From Pyropia yezoensis (lineage: Eukaryota; Rhodophyta; Bangiophyceae; Bangiales; Bangiaceae): DNA of 64,000 nucleotides. Positions 51,026-61,308 of this stretch are shown here, in pieces. Positions within the stretch are counted from its first letter, which is position 1; every line of letters starts with the position of its first letter. The notes beneath the pieces are model-generated. The model ran no database searches and was not told the DNA's origin. It worked only from the letters and a program-made list of their open reading frames with translations. The DNA lies in the NCBI GenBank assembly GCA_009829735.1, contig CM020618.1, positions 35,192,894 through 35,256,893 of the forward strand, given 5' to 3'. Made by a program: the position numbers and the translations under genes.

Positions 51026-53215
51026 TTACTCGTTTCCCGCCCTTGGTAGGGTGCTGTCCGCCGGGACATCCGGCTGAGGAGGTGCCCCCTCGACGGCCAG
51101 TACTCCACCTGGAGCTGGCTGCCTACCCGGTGCGGGTCCGGGTGCTCGGGCGGGATACCCCCCGGTGGATGCCTTGCGTTGCGCCGCTGCCCGCCGAGAC
51201 TCCTCGGGGATGAGTGGGCAGGAAGACACCCAGTGCTGGGGATCCCCACACAACATACACCCGGACGTGCCGGTCCCCCCTTGAGGTCGCATCGGGGTAG
51301 CCCCGTAGCTACGGTTGCCTCCCTCGGGCGCCCGAGTGCCTGCTCCCTGGTAGGCCTTGGGTCCTTGGGTCAACCGGAACATGGACTCCCCCAACCGGTT
51401 GGGTCGGCCCGCAATCTGCGGAGGTGCCTCCGTGCGCACCGCCCATGTTGGCAAGGGTTGGTGAGGGTTACCCGTCACCGGGGAGTACCCCGTAGTCCGC
51501 ACATACGGGACGCGCCGTCCCGTTCCTTCGTTGACCTGGAACTGGGTTCCAGCCGGGGCGATGTACGCTACCGTACCGTGTTCATCAATCACCGGCGTCG
51601 CCGGTAGCAACAGGTGGCCCTGTTGGTCGACTAGAGGGTCATCCTCACCAATAGGGGTATGTTCGGTCGCCACCAGTACTGGTGCGGCCTTGCGTTCCAC
51701 CTTCTCTTGCCTCGGTACCGGGGTAAGACTGGGCTTGCCTCCCTCACCCTTGGGCTTCAGGGCCAAGGCACACTCCGGGTGTAGAACCCGGTATGCGTCC
51801 CCTAGGGATTTGCACATATGCATCAGTCGACTGAAGTTCGTCCGTGCCGTGTTGGCGCCCCGTGCGGATATCCGCACGTAGTTGGGTACTCCTGCGAACA
51901 GGATGGCCCGTAGCTCCCCTTCTCCGAGGAGCTTCCCCAGCTCGTAGTCGAGCTCTTGGATCCGGCGTCCAAACATCTCCTCATCCTCCCAGGACTGGGC
52001 GGTGGCAGTGCGAAGGGCCCGATAGTGGTCCTCGCACTTGTCCTCACTGAGGTAGCTGCTCAGCAGCTCCTTCAATATCCCACGGTAATCCATGGGGGTG
52101 GCCGCGACCCTCATTCCCGGCATCGGGGATGCCTGGCGAAGAATGCCTCGCACCCGTTCATCAACAAAGAACGGGAGGATCTCCAGGGCCAGCCCCTCGT
52201 TAACGAGCGCCTTGTCTGCGGCTGCCTTGAAGCTAGTCAAGAAGCCGATGACTGCCAACGGGCGTCCGTTCGGCCCCCCGAACATAGGGACTCCCTTCAT
52301 AAGGGTCTGCATAGAGCGGATCGCCCGATGCGACGTATTACGCATCGATTCCGATACGGTGGTAGAGCGGTCCTCCAAACGATAACGTTCCGGAGTAAGA
52401 ACCGACCGGAAGACCTCGTTGACGATCTCCGTGTCAGCGTCCTGGATATCCAGTCGCTTAGCCAGTTGATGAGCGAACTCATCGGACTCCATCCGCTTCA
52501 GTAGGCTCGCAGTTACCTGCGCGGTCATAGCTTCCACCACTGAAGATGGTACTTCAGGCGTCGGCACCTCGGGAACCCGAGTTGCCTGGCCTCCTTCGTC
52601 GTGGGGGTACTGCGAGAGGGTACCCCCTCCCCCAATAACCGACTCTCCCCCGGCGTAAGTATCCGCCGGGTCGTGTCCGCGGAGTCCGCTTCGGGTGCTC
52701 CGAGCGTATCGCTCCGTGTGACTCCGTTCCAACTCTGCCGACGAGTCGGACCCATATCCCATTGTGTCCGGGGGTTGTCCAGGAGTAGCAACCCCGGGAT
52801 TGACCCTGGTGGACTCCGAAAGTAGACCGGTTGGTTCGAACCGTACCGGTGTGGGAGGAACACGACGGGGTTCCGTCGTGTGCCGTGTTGACATCAACAC
52901 TGCAATTGCGTCCTCCGTCCGATCTTGACGGGCGTCGAGCCCGGAAAACCGGGCCTCGATGCGGGCCAATGATGTCATCAGGGAATCCCCTGGTGAAGGA
53001 GGCGGCGGAGTGAGGTCGGTCGACGACAGTTGAGGCGGGCCCCCGCCTCCTGCCGTCCGAGCCGTGCCAAACGTCGATCCGGCACCGGAAAGCATTGGCG
53101 TCTCAATGTTATCGATCGGGTTCCCGATCCCGGTTCCCGTAGTCACCTCCGGAGTCGGCGTCGACGCCGATCCGTCATCTTGAACGTTCCCCGTCTCTTG
53201 GGTAGACATAGTCAC
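51026..53215 (-). CDS. gag: Chromovirus gag
   Basis: A 729-residue frame that looks whole. It has a Pro/Thr-rich N terminus, a helical capsid-like middle, and one CCHC zinc knuckle near the C terminus (C-x2-C-x4-H-x4-C in CMLCGDPQHWVSSC). It forms the particle and binds the element RNA in this family. It is separated from the 5' LTR by a 219-base leader. Confidence 0.88.
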   Translation of the reverse strand: MTMSTQETGNVQDDGSASTPTPEVTTGTGIGNPIDNIETPMLSGAGSTFGTARTAGGGGPPQLSSTDLTPPPPSPGDSLMTSLARIEARFSGLDARQDRTEDAIAVLMSTRHTTEPRRVPPTPVRFEPTGLLSESTRVNPGVATPGQPPDTMGYGSDSSAELERSHTERYARSTRSGLRGHDPADTYAGGESVIGGGGTLSQYPHDEGGQATRVPEVPTPEVPSSVVEAMTAQVTASLLKRMESDEFAHQLAKRLDIQDADTEIVNEVFRSVLTPERYRLEDRSTTVSESMRNTSHRAIRSMQTLMKGVPMFGGPNGRPLAVIGFLTSFKAAADKALVNEGLALEILPFFVDERVRGILRQASPMPGMRVAATPMDYRGILKELLSSYLSEDKCEDHYRALRTATAQSWEDEEMFGRRIQELDYELGKLLGEGELRAILFAGVPNYVRISARGANTARTNFSRLMHMCKSLGDAYRVLHPECALALKPKGEGGKPSLTPVPRQEKVERKAAPVLVATEHTPIGEDDPLVDQQGHLLLPATPVIDEHGTVAYIAPAGTQFQVNEGTGRRVPYVRTTGYSPVTGNPHQPLPTWAVRTEAPPQIAGRPNRLGESMFRLTQGPKAYQGAGTRAPEGGNRSYGATPMRPQGGTGTSGCMLCGDPQHWVSSCPLIPEESRRAAAQRKASTGGYPARAPGPAPGRQPAPGGVLAVEGAPPQPDVPADSTLPRAGNE

Positions 53216-53416
53216 AATCAGTCCACCGACGCAACGATCACCACGAATAAGAGAGCGAGGGGGTAGATTGGGGAGAGTAACAGTAGGTCACCGTCACAGG
53301 TAAAAGCTCAACACAATCGATCAGGTCGCAACACCACGAGTACAAGAAAAGGACCGGATCCCTATCCGTGTGCCAGGGCCGAAGACGGCGTCACCACAAG
53401 GGTGACGGAAACCCGT

Positions 53417-53433
53417 CCCCTGCTGCTCCACCA
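53417..53433 (-). other. Primer-binding site of the chromovirus
   Basis: CCCCTGCTGCTCCACCA on the plus strand, one base from the LTR; identical to the sites of elements B and C at 1623 and 3239. Confidence 0.8.
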
Positions 53434-53434
53434 A

Positions 53435-53797
53435 TGTAGCACAATAGGAATCCGTCGCACGTCCACTCTCAGGGAACACTCACCAAGGGGGATCGGCACC
53501 AACGTCACCGGGAGGCCAAGGTTGCTGTCCTTGGAGCGCAAGCCACGGGACCAAGATGGGAGCCCAAATGGGAGGGGTTTGTTGTTCTCCCTTGGCCGGC
53601 GGTGGATTCGCCACCGGCCCCCTCGTTATAAACCCTCGGAGACACTACTAACTACCCTCCACCCCAAGATGCAAGTCCCTCTGGTCATACGTAACTTATA
53701 GATACCGTGACCAGTACGGACTCTCAAATTGAAAGTTAAGGATTAGAAGTAGCCCCCCTAATATTAGGGTCACAATACGGACAACCATATTGCTACA
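53435..53797 (-). repeat. Chromovirus 5' LTR
   Basis: 363 bases, TGTAGCAC...GCTACA, paired with 37364-37726 and followed by CAGAG (53798-53802). Confidence 0.92.
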
Positions 53798-53802
53798 CAG
53801 AG
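53798..53802. repeat. Target-site duplication, right copy (CAGAG)
   Basis: Pairs with 37359-37363. Confidence 0.85.
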
Positions 53803-54843
53803 GCGAACTGCCGCACCGCACCCCAGGTGCAACCGGGAAGAGTGGTGCGAGAAGATGGCGGGCAGCAGCAGCCTGCGGCAGTGGCCGGCGGGTGTGCCTT
53901 GCGGCGGGGGCAGGTGAGGGTGGCCGACATGGGTAACCGGCGGACATTGCCTGCGGTGGTGGCCTGCGGCGGCTCCGGAGGCGGTGGCCTGCTGGGGTGG
54001 CCAATGGGGGTGGCCGGCGGCGGCGCTCGACGGCTTTTGCATGCGGCAGTGGCCTTGGGGATGGCTGGCGTGGTTGGCCGGCGGTGGTGGCTGGCGGCAG
54101 TGGCGTGGGGTGGCTGCCGGCGGCGGGGACAGGAGGCTGCGGCCGGCGGCAGTGGCCTCCGGGATGGCTGGCGTGGTTGGCCAGCGGTGGTGGCTGGCGG
54201 CAGTGGCGTGGGGTGGCTGGCGGCAGTGGCGTGGGGTGGCTGGCGGCAGTGGCGTGGGGTGGCTGGCGGCAATGGCGTGGGGTGGCTGCCGGCAGTGGCG
54301 TGGGGTGGCGGCGGGCGGCGGGGACAGGAGGCTGTGGCCGGCGGGGGTGGCTGACGGCGATGGTCAGCGGTGGCGATGGCGACCTGAGGTTTCATGCGGC
54401 GGTAACCGGTGCGGATGGTCGGTGAGGGTTGCTGGCCAGGATGGCCGGTGGTTGCGGCGGGAAGCGGCTGATGTAGCCGGGAAAGAGCGGCTGCTACCGG
54501 CGTGGGTGCGGCTGGTACCGGCATAGAGGGGCGTCTGCTGCGGCCGGGGCGGCGGCTGCTGCTGTGGGGGGAGGGGCGGTGGCTAACACTGGCGGGGGAG
54601 GGGGGTCGGTGGGTGCCACCGGTGGTGGGTAACTGCTTCCGGTGGTGGGCCGTTGCTACTGAGGGCGAGACGGCTCCTCCCGCTGCTGCAGCCGGGGAGG
54701 GGGGGGGAAGGGGGAGGGGGGCTGTTGGTACGCGTGTGGAGTGACTGCTACCGATGCGGGGCCGCTGGTACCGGCGGAGGGTGCGGCTGCTGCAGTCAGG
54801 CGGGCGGCACCGTGCTTGGGGTTTCCACGTGCCAATGTGCCCG

Positions 54844-54876
<33 letters not shown>
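53803..54876. repeat. GC-rich minisatellite block
   Basis: A 23-bp unit (CGGCAGTGGCGTGGGGTGGCTGG) repeats about five times at 54190-54310 inside a larger, looser repeat (53990-54360). Poly(C) closes the block at about 54843-54876. Gly/Trp-rich or Pro-rich frames here are repeat artefacts. Confidence 0.75.
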
Positions 54877-54878
<2 letters not shown>

Positions 54879-55242
54879 GCTGTCCCCCTCCCCCCTCCAT
54901 CCCAGCCCGCATTCCTCAAGTTCCCTCAGTGACTGTCTTGGCCGTTGTTGCCTACACGACCCGGGAAGGCCCTCCGTCTGGAGCAGCGTCGTGGTGGCGA
55001 AGCAAAGTTAAGTTGACGGCAAGGGGGGGCAGAGATGAATCAAACGAAGACGCCCGGTCCGAGTTGTACAGCGCGTACAGGGCAGTCGCCATCGCCCAAA
55101 CCGGCGCGTCGGGTTGTCAATGTATAGAAAACCCATCGTACCAGAGTAGAATCGAATGGGATTTGGGGGCCCCTACCACAACCGAAACGCTGTACCAGCG
55201 ACCAGCCTCTGCAGTGTGTAAAGGCGATGAGAGCTAAGGGCG
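54877..55242. other. No gene seen
   Basis: Mixed-composition DNA between two minisatellites without a convincing frame. Confidence 0.4.
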
Positions 55243-55465
55243 GTGAGAGCCGTCCACCACAGGAAAAGCATGGTCGTGGGCGGGCGCACTGTCCGCCCCC
55301 ACCAGCATACGCCGCAGCGTGTACAGGCGATGAGAGCCGTCCACCACAGGAAAAGTATGGTCGTGGGCGGGCGCACTGGCCGCCCCCGCCAGCATACGCC
55401 GCAGCGTGTACAGGCGATGAGAGCCGTCCACCACAGGAAAGGCATGGTCGTGGGCGGAGCAACCA
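55243..55465. repeat. 87-bp minisatellite, about 2.6 copies
   Basis: GAGAGCCGTCCACCACAGGA starts copies at 55245, 55332 and 55419. The period is a multiple of three, so frames on both strands stay open and give 29-residue peptide repeats. There is no independent sign of a gene. Confidence 0.85.
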
Positions 55466-55950
55466 AACTCTCGATGCACGCACATCGTGTCAATCGAGGC
55501 CGCGTAGCCAGCTCCATGGAACGACAAGAGTGGAGCGACGTCGCGGTCCACGTTGCCACCGTTGAGATCACCGCCATAGGACGGATGGTGGCGGTGTCCT
55601 TCGCCGGTACCACTACCAGATCCACCCCCGCTGCGGTCATCACCGCCACCGCCGCCGCTGACACCGACACGAGTGCATCCGCCGTATGGACCACCGTCGT
55701 GACCAACACGGCCGCAACCAGAGCTACCGGTGCTGTGGTCGCGTTCGTGGTCATGATGGCCACCACCATTGGCGTCCATCACCGTCGATATGCTCCCGAA
55801 CCGCCCAGAGTCCTCAGATTGCCGTCGAGGACAACAGGGAACCGGGAAGGATTGTTCTTCGGCTGGAAAAAGTCGCCAGCCGGAATAAGGCTGTGTGGTA
55901 AGGCGGGGGACGTCCGTCGAGTAGAGGGGGAACTGTCCGGCAGGACGACG
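55466..55950. other. No gene seen
   Basis: CCGCCACC-type degenerate repeats (about 55600-55680) and neutral DNA. The minus-strand frame across it (Gly/Asp/His-rich) is not recognised. Confidence 0.35.
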
Positions 55951-56113
55951 GCGGTTGGTGGGAGTGAACAGGAACGGGACGCGCACAACTGTACGTGTCA
56001 CTCAGCGCCCTGATCACAAGACCCGCCACCGCGCGGTTGGCGGGAGTGAACAGGAACGGGACGCGCACAACTGTACGTGTCACTCAGCGCCCTGTTCACA
56101 AGACCCGCCAGCG
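55951..56113. repeat. 82-bp tandem duplication
   Basis: GCGGTTGG(T/C)GGGAGTGAACAGG begins copies at 55951 and 56033; both contain GCGCACAACTGTACGTGTCA. Confidence 0.8.
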
Positions 56114-56279
56114 CATCCGACAAACGATTTGTGGTTTGTGAAAAAATCAACAACAAACAAAGCTGCTCATGCCATTACACAACCATTTCAGGGGGTATTT
56201 AACAGTAACAAGTACCGCGACTTACACAGACGAGTGTGCCGGGGAGGAAGCCATCAAGATCAGGGGGGGGGGGGGGGTG

Positions 56280-56297
56280 CTGTTATGTACATAACGC
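56280..56297. repeat. Dispersed copy of the TTATGTACATAA palindrome
   Basis: CTGTTATGTACATAACGC followed by GACACAGATC; same core and following motif as the array at 21906-22281. Confidence 0.75.
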
Positions 56298-56605
56298 GAC
56301 ACAGATCGAGTGGCCCCAACCCCAAGACTTGTCAACACAGCGGATCGGGCACTCGATCACATGAATGTGGTTCACAGGCGGCATGACCGTTTATTCGGTG
56401 GCAAATCACGCGGACTGATCTCGCGAACGAAATCGACAGACATAAAATATACGGACGATCGTGCCAATTTTTGCAGTCGATGACGATGGCGCATGATGAG
56501 GCACGGATTTCTGTTCGGTTTAATGAAGAACGGTTCATGTGGTTGTGTTTTGTACAAAACGAGTGCGGCCGCAAAGAGCGACCTGGAGGACCAACACGCA
56601 CTGGT

Positions 56606-56623
56606 GTCGTTATGTACATAACA
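56606..56623. repeat. Dispersed copy of the TTATGTACATAA palindrome
   Basis: GTCGTTATGTACATAACA; core identical to the array at 21906-22281. Confidence 0.7.
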
Positions 56624-58543
56624 CAGACCCGCCCTGGTTCCCTGTCTTGGAGAACGTCGGAACACGTAGTAATTGATCGTGGTATGCATTTCATGCCACG
56701 TGGCGTCCAACGTGAGTACTTGAATGCTGGACGCGTACTTGGATCACTTCTGCTCACTGAGCAAGAACGAAGCACTGGCATCGTTAACCATCCGACATTT
56801 CTACCCGGTGTGTGTCTGTGTGGATACGCGGGCGGGCCGCGCCCCACAGTTGTAGCAGCAGGTGCATGGCCAGTGCACTGGACGAGGTACCACGCCCGCC
56901 GTGGACAGAACCGTGAGAGCATACGTCGCTTGGGTGTGAGAGTGTCCACGCGCCAGTCCTGTCGGTTCTGTGCACAAGTTACCTCGTCATTGGTGCACAA
57001 CGCCACCTGCTCACACGTCCCCTGTAGGATACGAGAAAGGTACACCAGCGGATGCGTTGGGGAGAAGCCCAGCAGTCTTGCAGCGTCGACCGGTGACGGG
57101 AGTTCGTCCATAGCTTCTGCCGTGCACACCTGCCAAGCACGTCTGCGCACGCGCCGCGACCCGCCGCCGGGAGGCCAAGGACGCGCGCGCACCCGCCACG
57201 ACCGGGCGGGATGCCAGATGCGGCCGAGCACTCCGCGGCGACCCGACCACCAGCCAAACGCGGCGGCGCACCAGCGGCGGCCCAACGGCGGGCCAAACGC
57301 ACCCGTGGCATGATCCGCCAGGACCCCACGGCTGGCTGAAAGCGGCGGGACACCAGCGGCGACCAGCCGGGTGGCGAAATGCACCCGCTCAACCGCTACG
57401 ACCGGGCGGGGAGCCAGGAGCGGCCGAGCACCCGTGGCAGACTGCCAGACAGAACAGCCATGCCGAGAACCCGCCGCGACCACCCAAAAGGTGAAGCGCG
57501 GCCAGGCACGCACCGCTACTCGCCGCAACCAGACGGCCGCCCAAAAAGGAGCCGTGGAATGATCCGCGAGGAACCAACGGCCGTCCAAAAGCGGTGGGGC
57601 ATCAGCGGTTACCCGACGGCCAGCCAAAAGCACCAGCGCACCCGCGGCGACCAGACGAGAGACCACAAGCGGCCGAGCACCCGGGGCCACCCGACCGCCG
57701 GCCGAAAGTGGCCGAGCACCCGCGGCGACGCGGCGGACAGCCAAAAAGCGACGGCGCACCAGTGGCGAGCAGCCGGCAATGCAGCTCAGAGCGCCCGCGC
57801 GCGCAACGGTCCCGTTCCGGTGTGCGGCAAAGGACGCCCGCCCGCACGCGCGCCGGCACCCACCCAGCCCGCGACGGTGAGCACATCGGGTGCCCCCATT
57901 GGCCCCAACACGTGGTCGACTTTGGGGAGCACATAACTGACCGTACTTTTGCCTTCCCTCCTCATAGTTTAGAGAGAACAAGAGGCCTCAGAAAATGAAA
58001 AATACCATTTGACTCCCCCCAGTCTCCTCTACAACGTGGTATGTCGTACATCTCATGCGGTACACAGAGACCATGGATCGCATCGAGAGTGGTCGACATT
58101 AGGTCCAGACTGGCTACGCTACAAAGTGCGTGGACACGCTGAGCGCTGAGCAGCACACGTGGCCTGCCTAATCGAGGGATCTTGGACGCCGTCCGGCACT
58201 GCTGTAAGCGCGGTCGGGTCGCCCATGGAAACTGCGGACACGTCTCGCATTGGCAAGATGCGACACTCGTTCTGGCCCCCTACCCTGCCAGCGATGTCTG
58301 TATATTGAAGCGGCCCGCACGCACGCCGCCCCCTCGCCGTGAAGCCGCACCACCACGCGCCATTGTCGGGACGCCCGCTCACCCACGCCGTCGCGCCACC
58401 ACGACCTTCTTTTGCGACTTGCCCCGCGCAATTGTCGGGACGTCCGCTCACCCACGCCGTCGCGCCACCACGACCTTCCTTTGCGACTTGCCCGATCGTC
58501 GTCTGGGCTGGGTTGGTGACCAGGGTTGGTTTGGGCGGGGGGG

Positions 58544-58574
<31 letters not shown>

Positions 58575-58599
58575 AGGGCGTCGCCAGGGAGGTGGATCG
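56624..58599. other. Degenerate repeat DNA, no gene supported
   Basis: 57200-57800 is a loose repeat of GCGGCCGAGCACCCGCGGCGACC-type segments giving Arg/Ala-rich frames on both strands. 58330-58480 contains a ~75-bp duplication (GCCGTCGCGCCACCACGACC). Poly(G) at about 58535-58574. The 549-codon minus-strand frame (56332-57981) is built from these repeats. Confidence 0.45.
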
Positions 58600-58860
58600 G
58601 CGGCTTGGCCGTAGGGGGGACCACGGGCGCGGCGGCTCTGTTGGGGGAGCGGGGCGGATCGCGCCAGCACGGTCGGCGCGGTTTTTCAAACGGCGCCGGC
58701 GCCGGCACCGCTGCTGGCGTGCCGCCCCCGAGCCGCGCCCCCGCCCCACAGCCGCGTGGCCTCTTCCTTGCTCCTTGCCCTTCCCCCCCTCGCCCGCCTC
58801 CCGGGGTGGTGGCCAAGTCGGCGGGTGGTGGTGGCGGTGCGGTGCGTGTGTCGCCTGTGA
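58600..58860 (-). repeat. Diverged single copy of the ~350-bp unit, inverted
   Basis: GGCGGCTCTGTTGGGGGAGC, then TCGCGCCAGCACGG, TTTTTCAAACGGCGCC and GTGGTGGCCAAGTCGGCGGG match, in the same order, the reverse complement of the units at 29221-32760. The unit is thus a dispersed element, not only a local satellite. Confidence 0.7.
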
Positions 58861-58905
58861 GACGGGTTTTCGAGAGCAGCAGCCCCCCCGGGGAACATTG
58901 CCATC

Positions 58906-59691
58906 ATGCCGGGGCATGCGGCGCACAGCCTTCATGGTGGGGCGGCTCACTTTGCTGTCGATGTGTTTGTTGACTACTTGCGCTTTTTTGGCTTGCTCAC
59001 GGGCGCCCCTGGCGCCGCCGCTTCCCATATCAGCGAGGACGCCGCGGCAATGTGTCACGGCGGAATGGCCCTAGCAGCCGTGGCCGTGGCTGTCCAGTGG
59101 GAAGACCTGCACTGTGTGGCTGCCCGTGCGAGTGTCGGGCGCCCTCCGGCTCGGGAGCAGCCGGTGGCCTGCGAGCACGTGCCCACGGCCTTGCTCATTG
59201 CGTGTCGCGCCATCTGTCGGCGGCTGCAGAGTTGTGGCCTGGCGGCGGAAGCGGCGGAAGCCGATCAAGAGCCCGTGCGGCTGATCTACTCTCTGATGGC
59301 GTTCAACGAGGCTGAGGGGCTGTCCGTCGCCATTGCCGAGCTGGCCCTCCGCGCGGTGTGGCAGGACGCCCATCCCACCGTGCGCGCCGCTTCGTTCGTT
59401 TCCGTCGCAGACGTTGCGTCCATGCGGCGTTGCGTGGACGCGGCAATGGCTCCCACCGGCACGGGCACGGGTGCATGGCCGTCTGCGGTTTGTATCCCGG
59501 CGGACCTGGCCGTTGTCAGTAAGTACCCTGACATGCACCTCGTCTTGGAAGCTGGCACCACCGCGGCAGCGGCCGCTGTCGCGGGAGAGGCTACGGGGCA
59601 GCACATTGAGGAGGCGGCGGTCCCGGAAGCCTCCCCGCCGTCCCGTCGCCGGATTCTGCGCCTGGCCATGCGCAGCACACGGGGGCGATAG
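58906..59691 (+). CDS. Hypothetical protein, paralogue of the gene at 60652-61308
   Basis: 261 residues, ATG with A at -3. No known family is recognised. It shares with the minus-strand neighbour a helical body: LRFFGLLTGAPGAA (near 25-38), VPTALLIACRA with RLQ following (near 90-106), EPVRLI (near 122), then IAELALRAVWQDAHP and ASMRRCVDAA. These are interspersed with variable stretches. There is no signal peptide or membrane segment. The last 80 residues are unlike the paralogue and basic at the end. The helix pattern suggests a compact all-helical fold; no function is proposed. A diverged 350-bp repeat unit lies just upstream and may contribute the promoter. Confidence 0.7.
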   Translation: MPGHAAHSLHGGAAHFAVDVFVDYLRFFGLLTGAPGAAASHISEDAAAMCHGGMALAAVAVAVQWEDLHCVAARASVGRPPAREQPVACEHVPTALLIACRAICRRLQSCGLAAEAAEADQEPVRLIYSLMAFNEAEGLSVAIAELALRAVWQDAHPTVRAASFVSVADVASMRRCVDAAMAPTGTGTGAWPSAVCIPADLAVVSKYPDMHLVLEAGTTAAAAAVAGEATGQHIEEAAVPEASPPSRRRILRLAMRSTRGR

Positions 59692-60651
59692 TGGACGTAA
59701 GGGCCCAAGAAAACTCTCCCGCCTTCTTTTGTCTTTGACCCTGTGCCGTGCATCACCCGGTACATCCACGCCGTGTCGGGAAACGCCCGTTTGGAGAGCG
59801 CCTACGGGAGCTCACACGACGACTCTCTTGGTCGTGTGTGCGGTAAGCATGTAAAGGATGCTGCCTTTTCTGTTCGGGGGGGGGGGGGGGGCGATTTCTC
59901 ATGCCCCACCAATGAGAGCTACTTTGTCGCATGTGGAACGCCTCTGTGCCAACACTTGACCACATGTTCTGTCAATGGTGAAAGAGATGTGGGCGGGTTG
60001 GAGGCGTGTCATGTTTTGCATAGCTCATTCCCATGCTTCTACACGTCGTGTCCGTGGTCGTGTCCTTGGCCGACCGTGCGTTGGCGTTGTGTAGCGTGCC
60101 CCCGGCCCACCACCTGTACAAGAAACCGTATCGTCCACGCGCCCTACTCACCAATGCGGGCCACAATGTGGGGGGGGGGGGGGGGGGGGGCAGGCAGACA
60201 AGTACTTTTCCACCTTCTTGTCCTCGCGCAGCTACGCTACGCGAGCTGCCGCGCCACAATGGGCGACGCGGCAGACACGTCGGCCCACGTCCAGGCGCCC
60301 GTGCTGACCTGCTTGGCCGTCACTGCCCTCTTGCGCCTCGAAATGGGACCTCCACACGGGCCGAGGGCGTCTGGGGTACTCCGTGTCCGTCCCATGGACC
60401 ACAAACAAAAGACTGGGGACCCGAACGAGGCCATGGCGTACAGTAGCCGCTAGATAGGGAGGGAGAAGGGGGGGGGGGGGGGGGGGGGGGCGCCCGCAAT
60501 GGGCTTCGCAGGCACCCGTGTGGGGGCCTGGACACGTGATGGACAACGCGATGGAAAACAATTTGTACAAGAACCACCCATACATCCCCACGGACACCCA
60601 GTACCCGTCGTGCAGACAAACCACCCACACACTGCCGGGGCCGTGGACCTC
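59692..60651. other. Region between the paralogue pair
   Basis: Poly(G) tracts at about 59877-59891, 60170-60190 and 60468-60490. One short plus-strand frame (60259-60453, MGDAADTSAHVQAPVLTCLA...) is listed separately. Confidence 0.4.
60259..60453 (+). CDS. Short hypothetical frame
   Basis: 64 codons: MGDAADTSAHVQAPVLTCLA followed by VTALLRLEMGPP and a polar tail. The first half looks like a helix, and it could be a small gene or a first exon. Nothing in the family or context supports it, and it lies between two homopolymer tracts. Confidence 0.2.
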   Translation: MGDAADTSAHVQAPVLTCLAVTALLRLEMGPPHGPRASGVLRVRPMDHKQKTGDPNEAMAYSSR

Positions 60652-61308
60652 CTACAAAGGGACATTCGAAAAATAATCCCCCTCGAGATACCCACTCGCA
60701 CTGAACAAGCCGGCGGGGGGGTTCAGCGCCGACGCGGGCGGGTCCCCATTGTCTCCGATAGGGGCCTTGGCAGCGTCCACACAGTGTCGCATTGCAGAGA
60801 CGTCCGCCGCAAACGCCGGTGCCACGTGTGCCACTGGCGGGTGAGCGTCTTGCCACACCACCCGGAGGGCGAGCTCTGCAACCGCAACAGCGAGTCCGTC
60901 GGCCGCGTTGAGTGCCACCACAGAGGAGATCAGCCGCAGGGGCTCTTCGTCGGCTGCCGCCCCTCGGGGTGTCAGACCCGATCCCTGCAGGCGGTCACAA
61001 GCGGCCCTACAGGCAATAAGCATGGCAGTCGGTACATACTGGGCGGCCACAGGCTCTGGCCGCGCCGCCGGCCGGGGGTTGTTGAGACGGCCAGGAACGG
61101 AGTACGTGTTGTCCCACTCAAGGGCAATAAAGATCGCCGCCGCAGCCATTCCGCTACGGCTCCTCCCCGCCGTGAGGTCGTTGACGGGGGAGGAGGCGGC
61201 ACCGGGGACGCCCGTCAGCAGGCCAAAAAACCGCAGCACGAGCACAAACGTCTCGACGGCACCGTGCAGGGCGCCACCATTGGCGGTATGGATGGGCCGA
61301 CGCGGCAT
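60652..61308 (-). CDS. Hypothetical protein, paralogue of the gene at 58906-59691
   Basis: 218 residues from the ATG at 61308 (A at -3). The frame is open 24 codons further upstream, but homology to the neighbour begins at this Met (MPRRP against MPGHA). Shared blocks: LRFFGLLTGVPGAA, VPTAMLIACRA, ADEEPLRLI, AELALRVVWQDAHP and SAMRHCVDAAKAP. The C-terminal 35 residues differ from the paralogue. No known domain. The two genes point tail to tail with about 960 bases between their stops, as after an inverted duplication. Confidence 0.7.
   Translation of the reverse strand: MPRRPIHTANGGALHGAVETFVLVLRFFGLLTGVPGAASSPVNDLTAGRSRSGMAAAAIFIALEWDNTYSVPGRLNNPRPAARPEPVAAQYVPTAMLIACRAACDRLQGSGLTPRGAAADEEPLRLISSVVALNAADGLAVAVAELALRVVWQDAHPPVAHVAPAFAADVSAMRHCVDAAKAPIGDNGDPPASALNPPAGLFSASGYLEGDYFSNVPL

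Larger units (their letters stand above)
37364..53797 (-). mobile_element. Ty3/gypsy chromovirus insertion (scaffold copy contains a gap and a repeated section)
   Basis: Two 363-bp LTRs bound by the same 5-bp target duplication enclose gag, pol with a chromodomain, and an antisense ORF between pol and the 3' LTR. Polypurine tract and primer-binding site sit at the expected ends. The LTRs differ at about 4 of 363 bases, so the insertion is young. Inside, about 5.14 kb (40524-45666) reappears almost unchanged after a 500-N gap (46167-51309), so the span of 16.4 kb probably reflects one element of about 10.8 kb; a tandem pair is the alternative. As written, the pol copies are broken by about one to three breaks each; gag looks whole. 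Confidence 0.92.

Noticed and set aside
56332-57981. 549-codon minus-strand frame
   Set aside because: Composed of degenerate GC-rich repeats; Arg/Ala-rich without conserved blocks.
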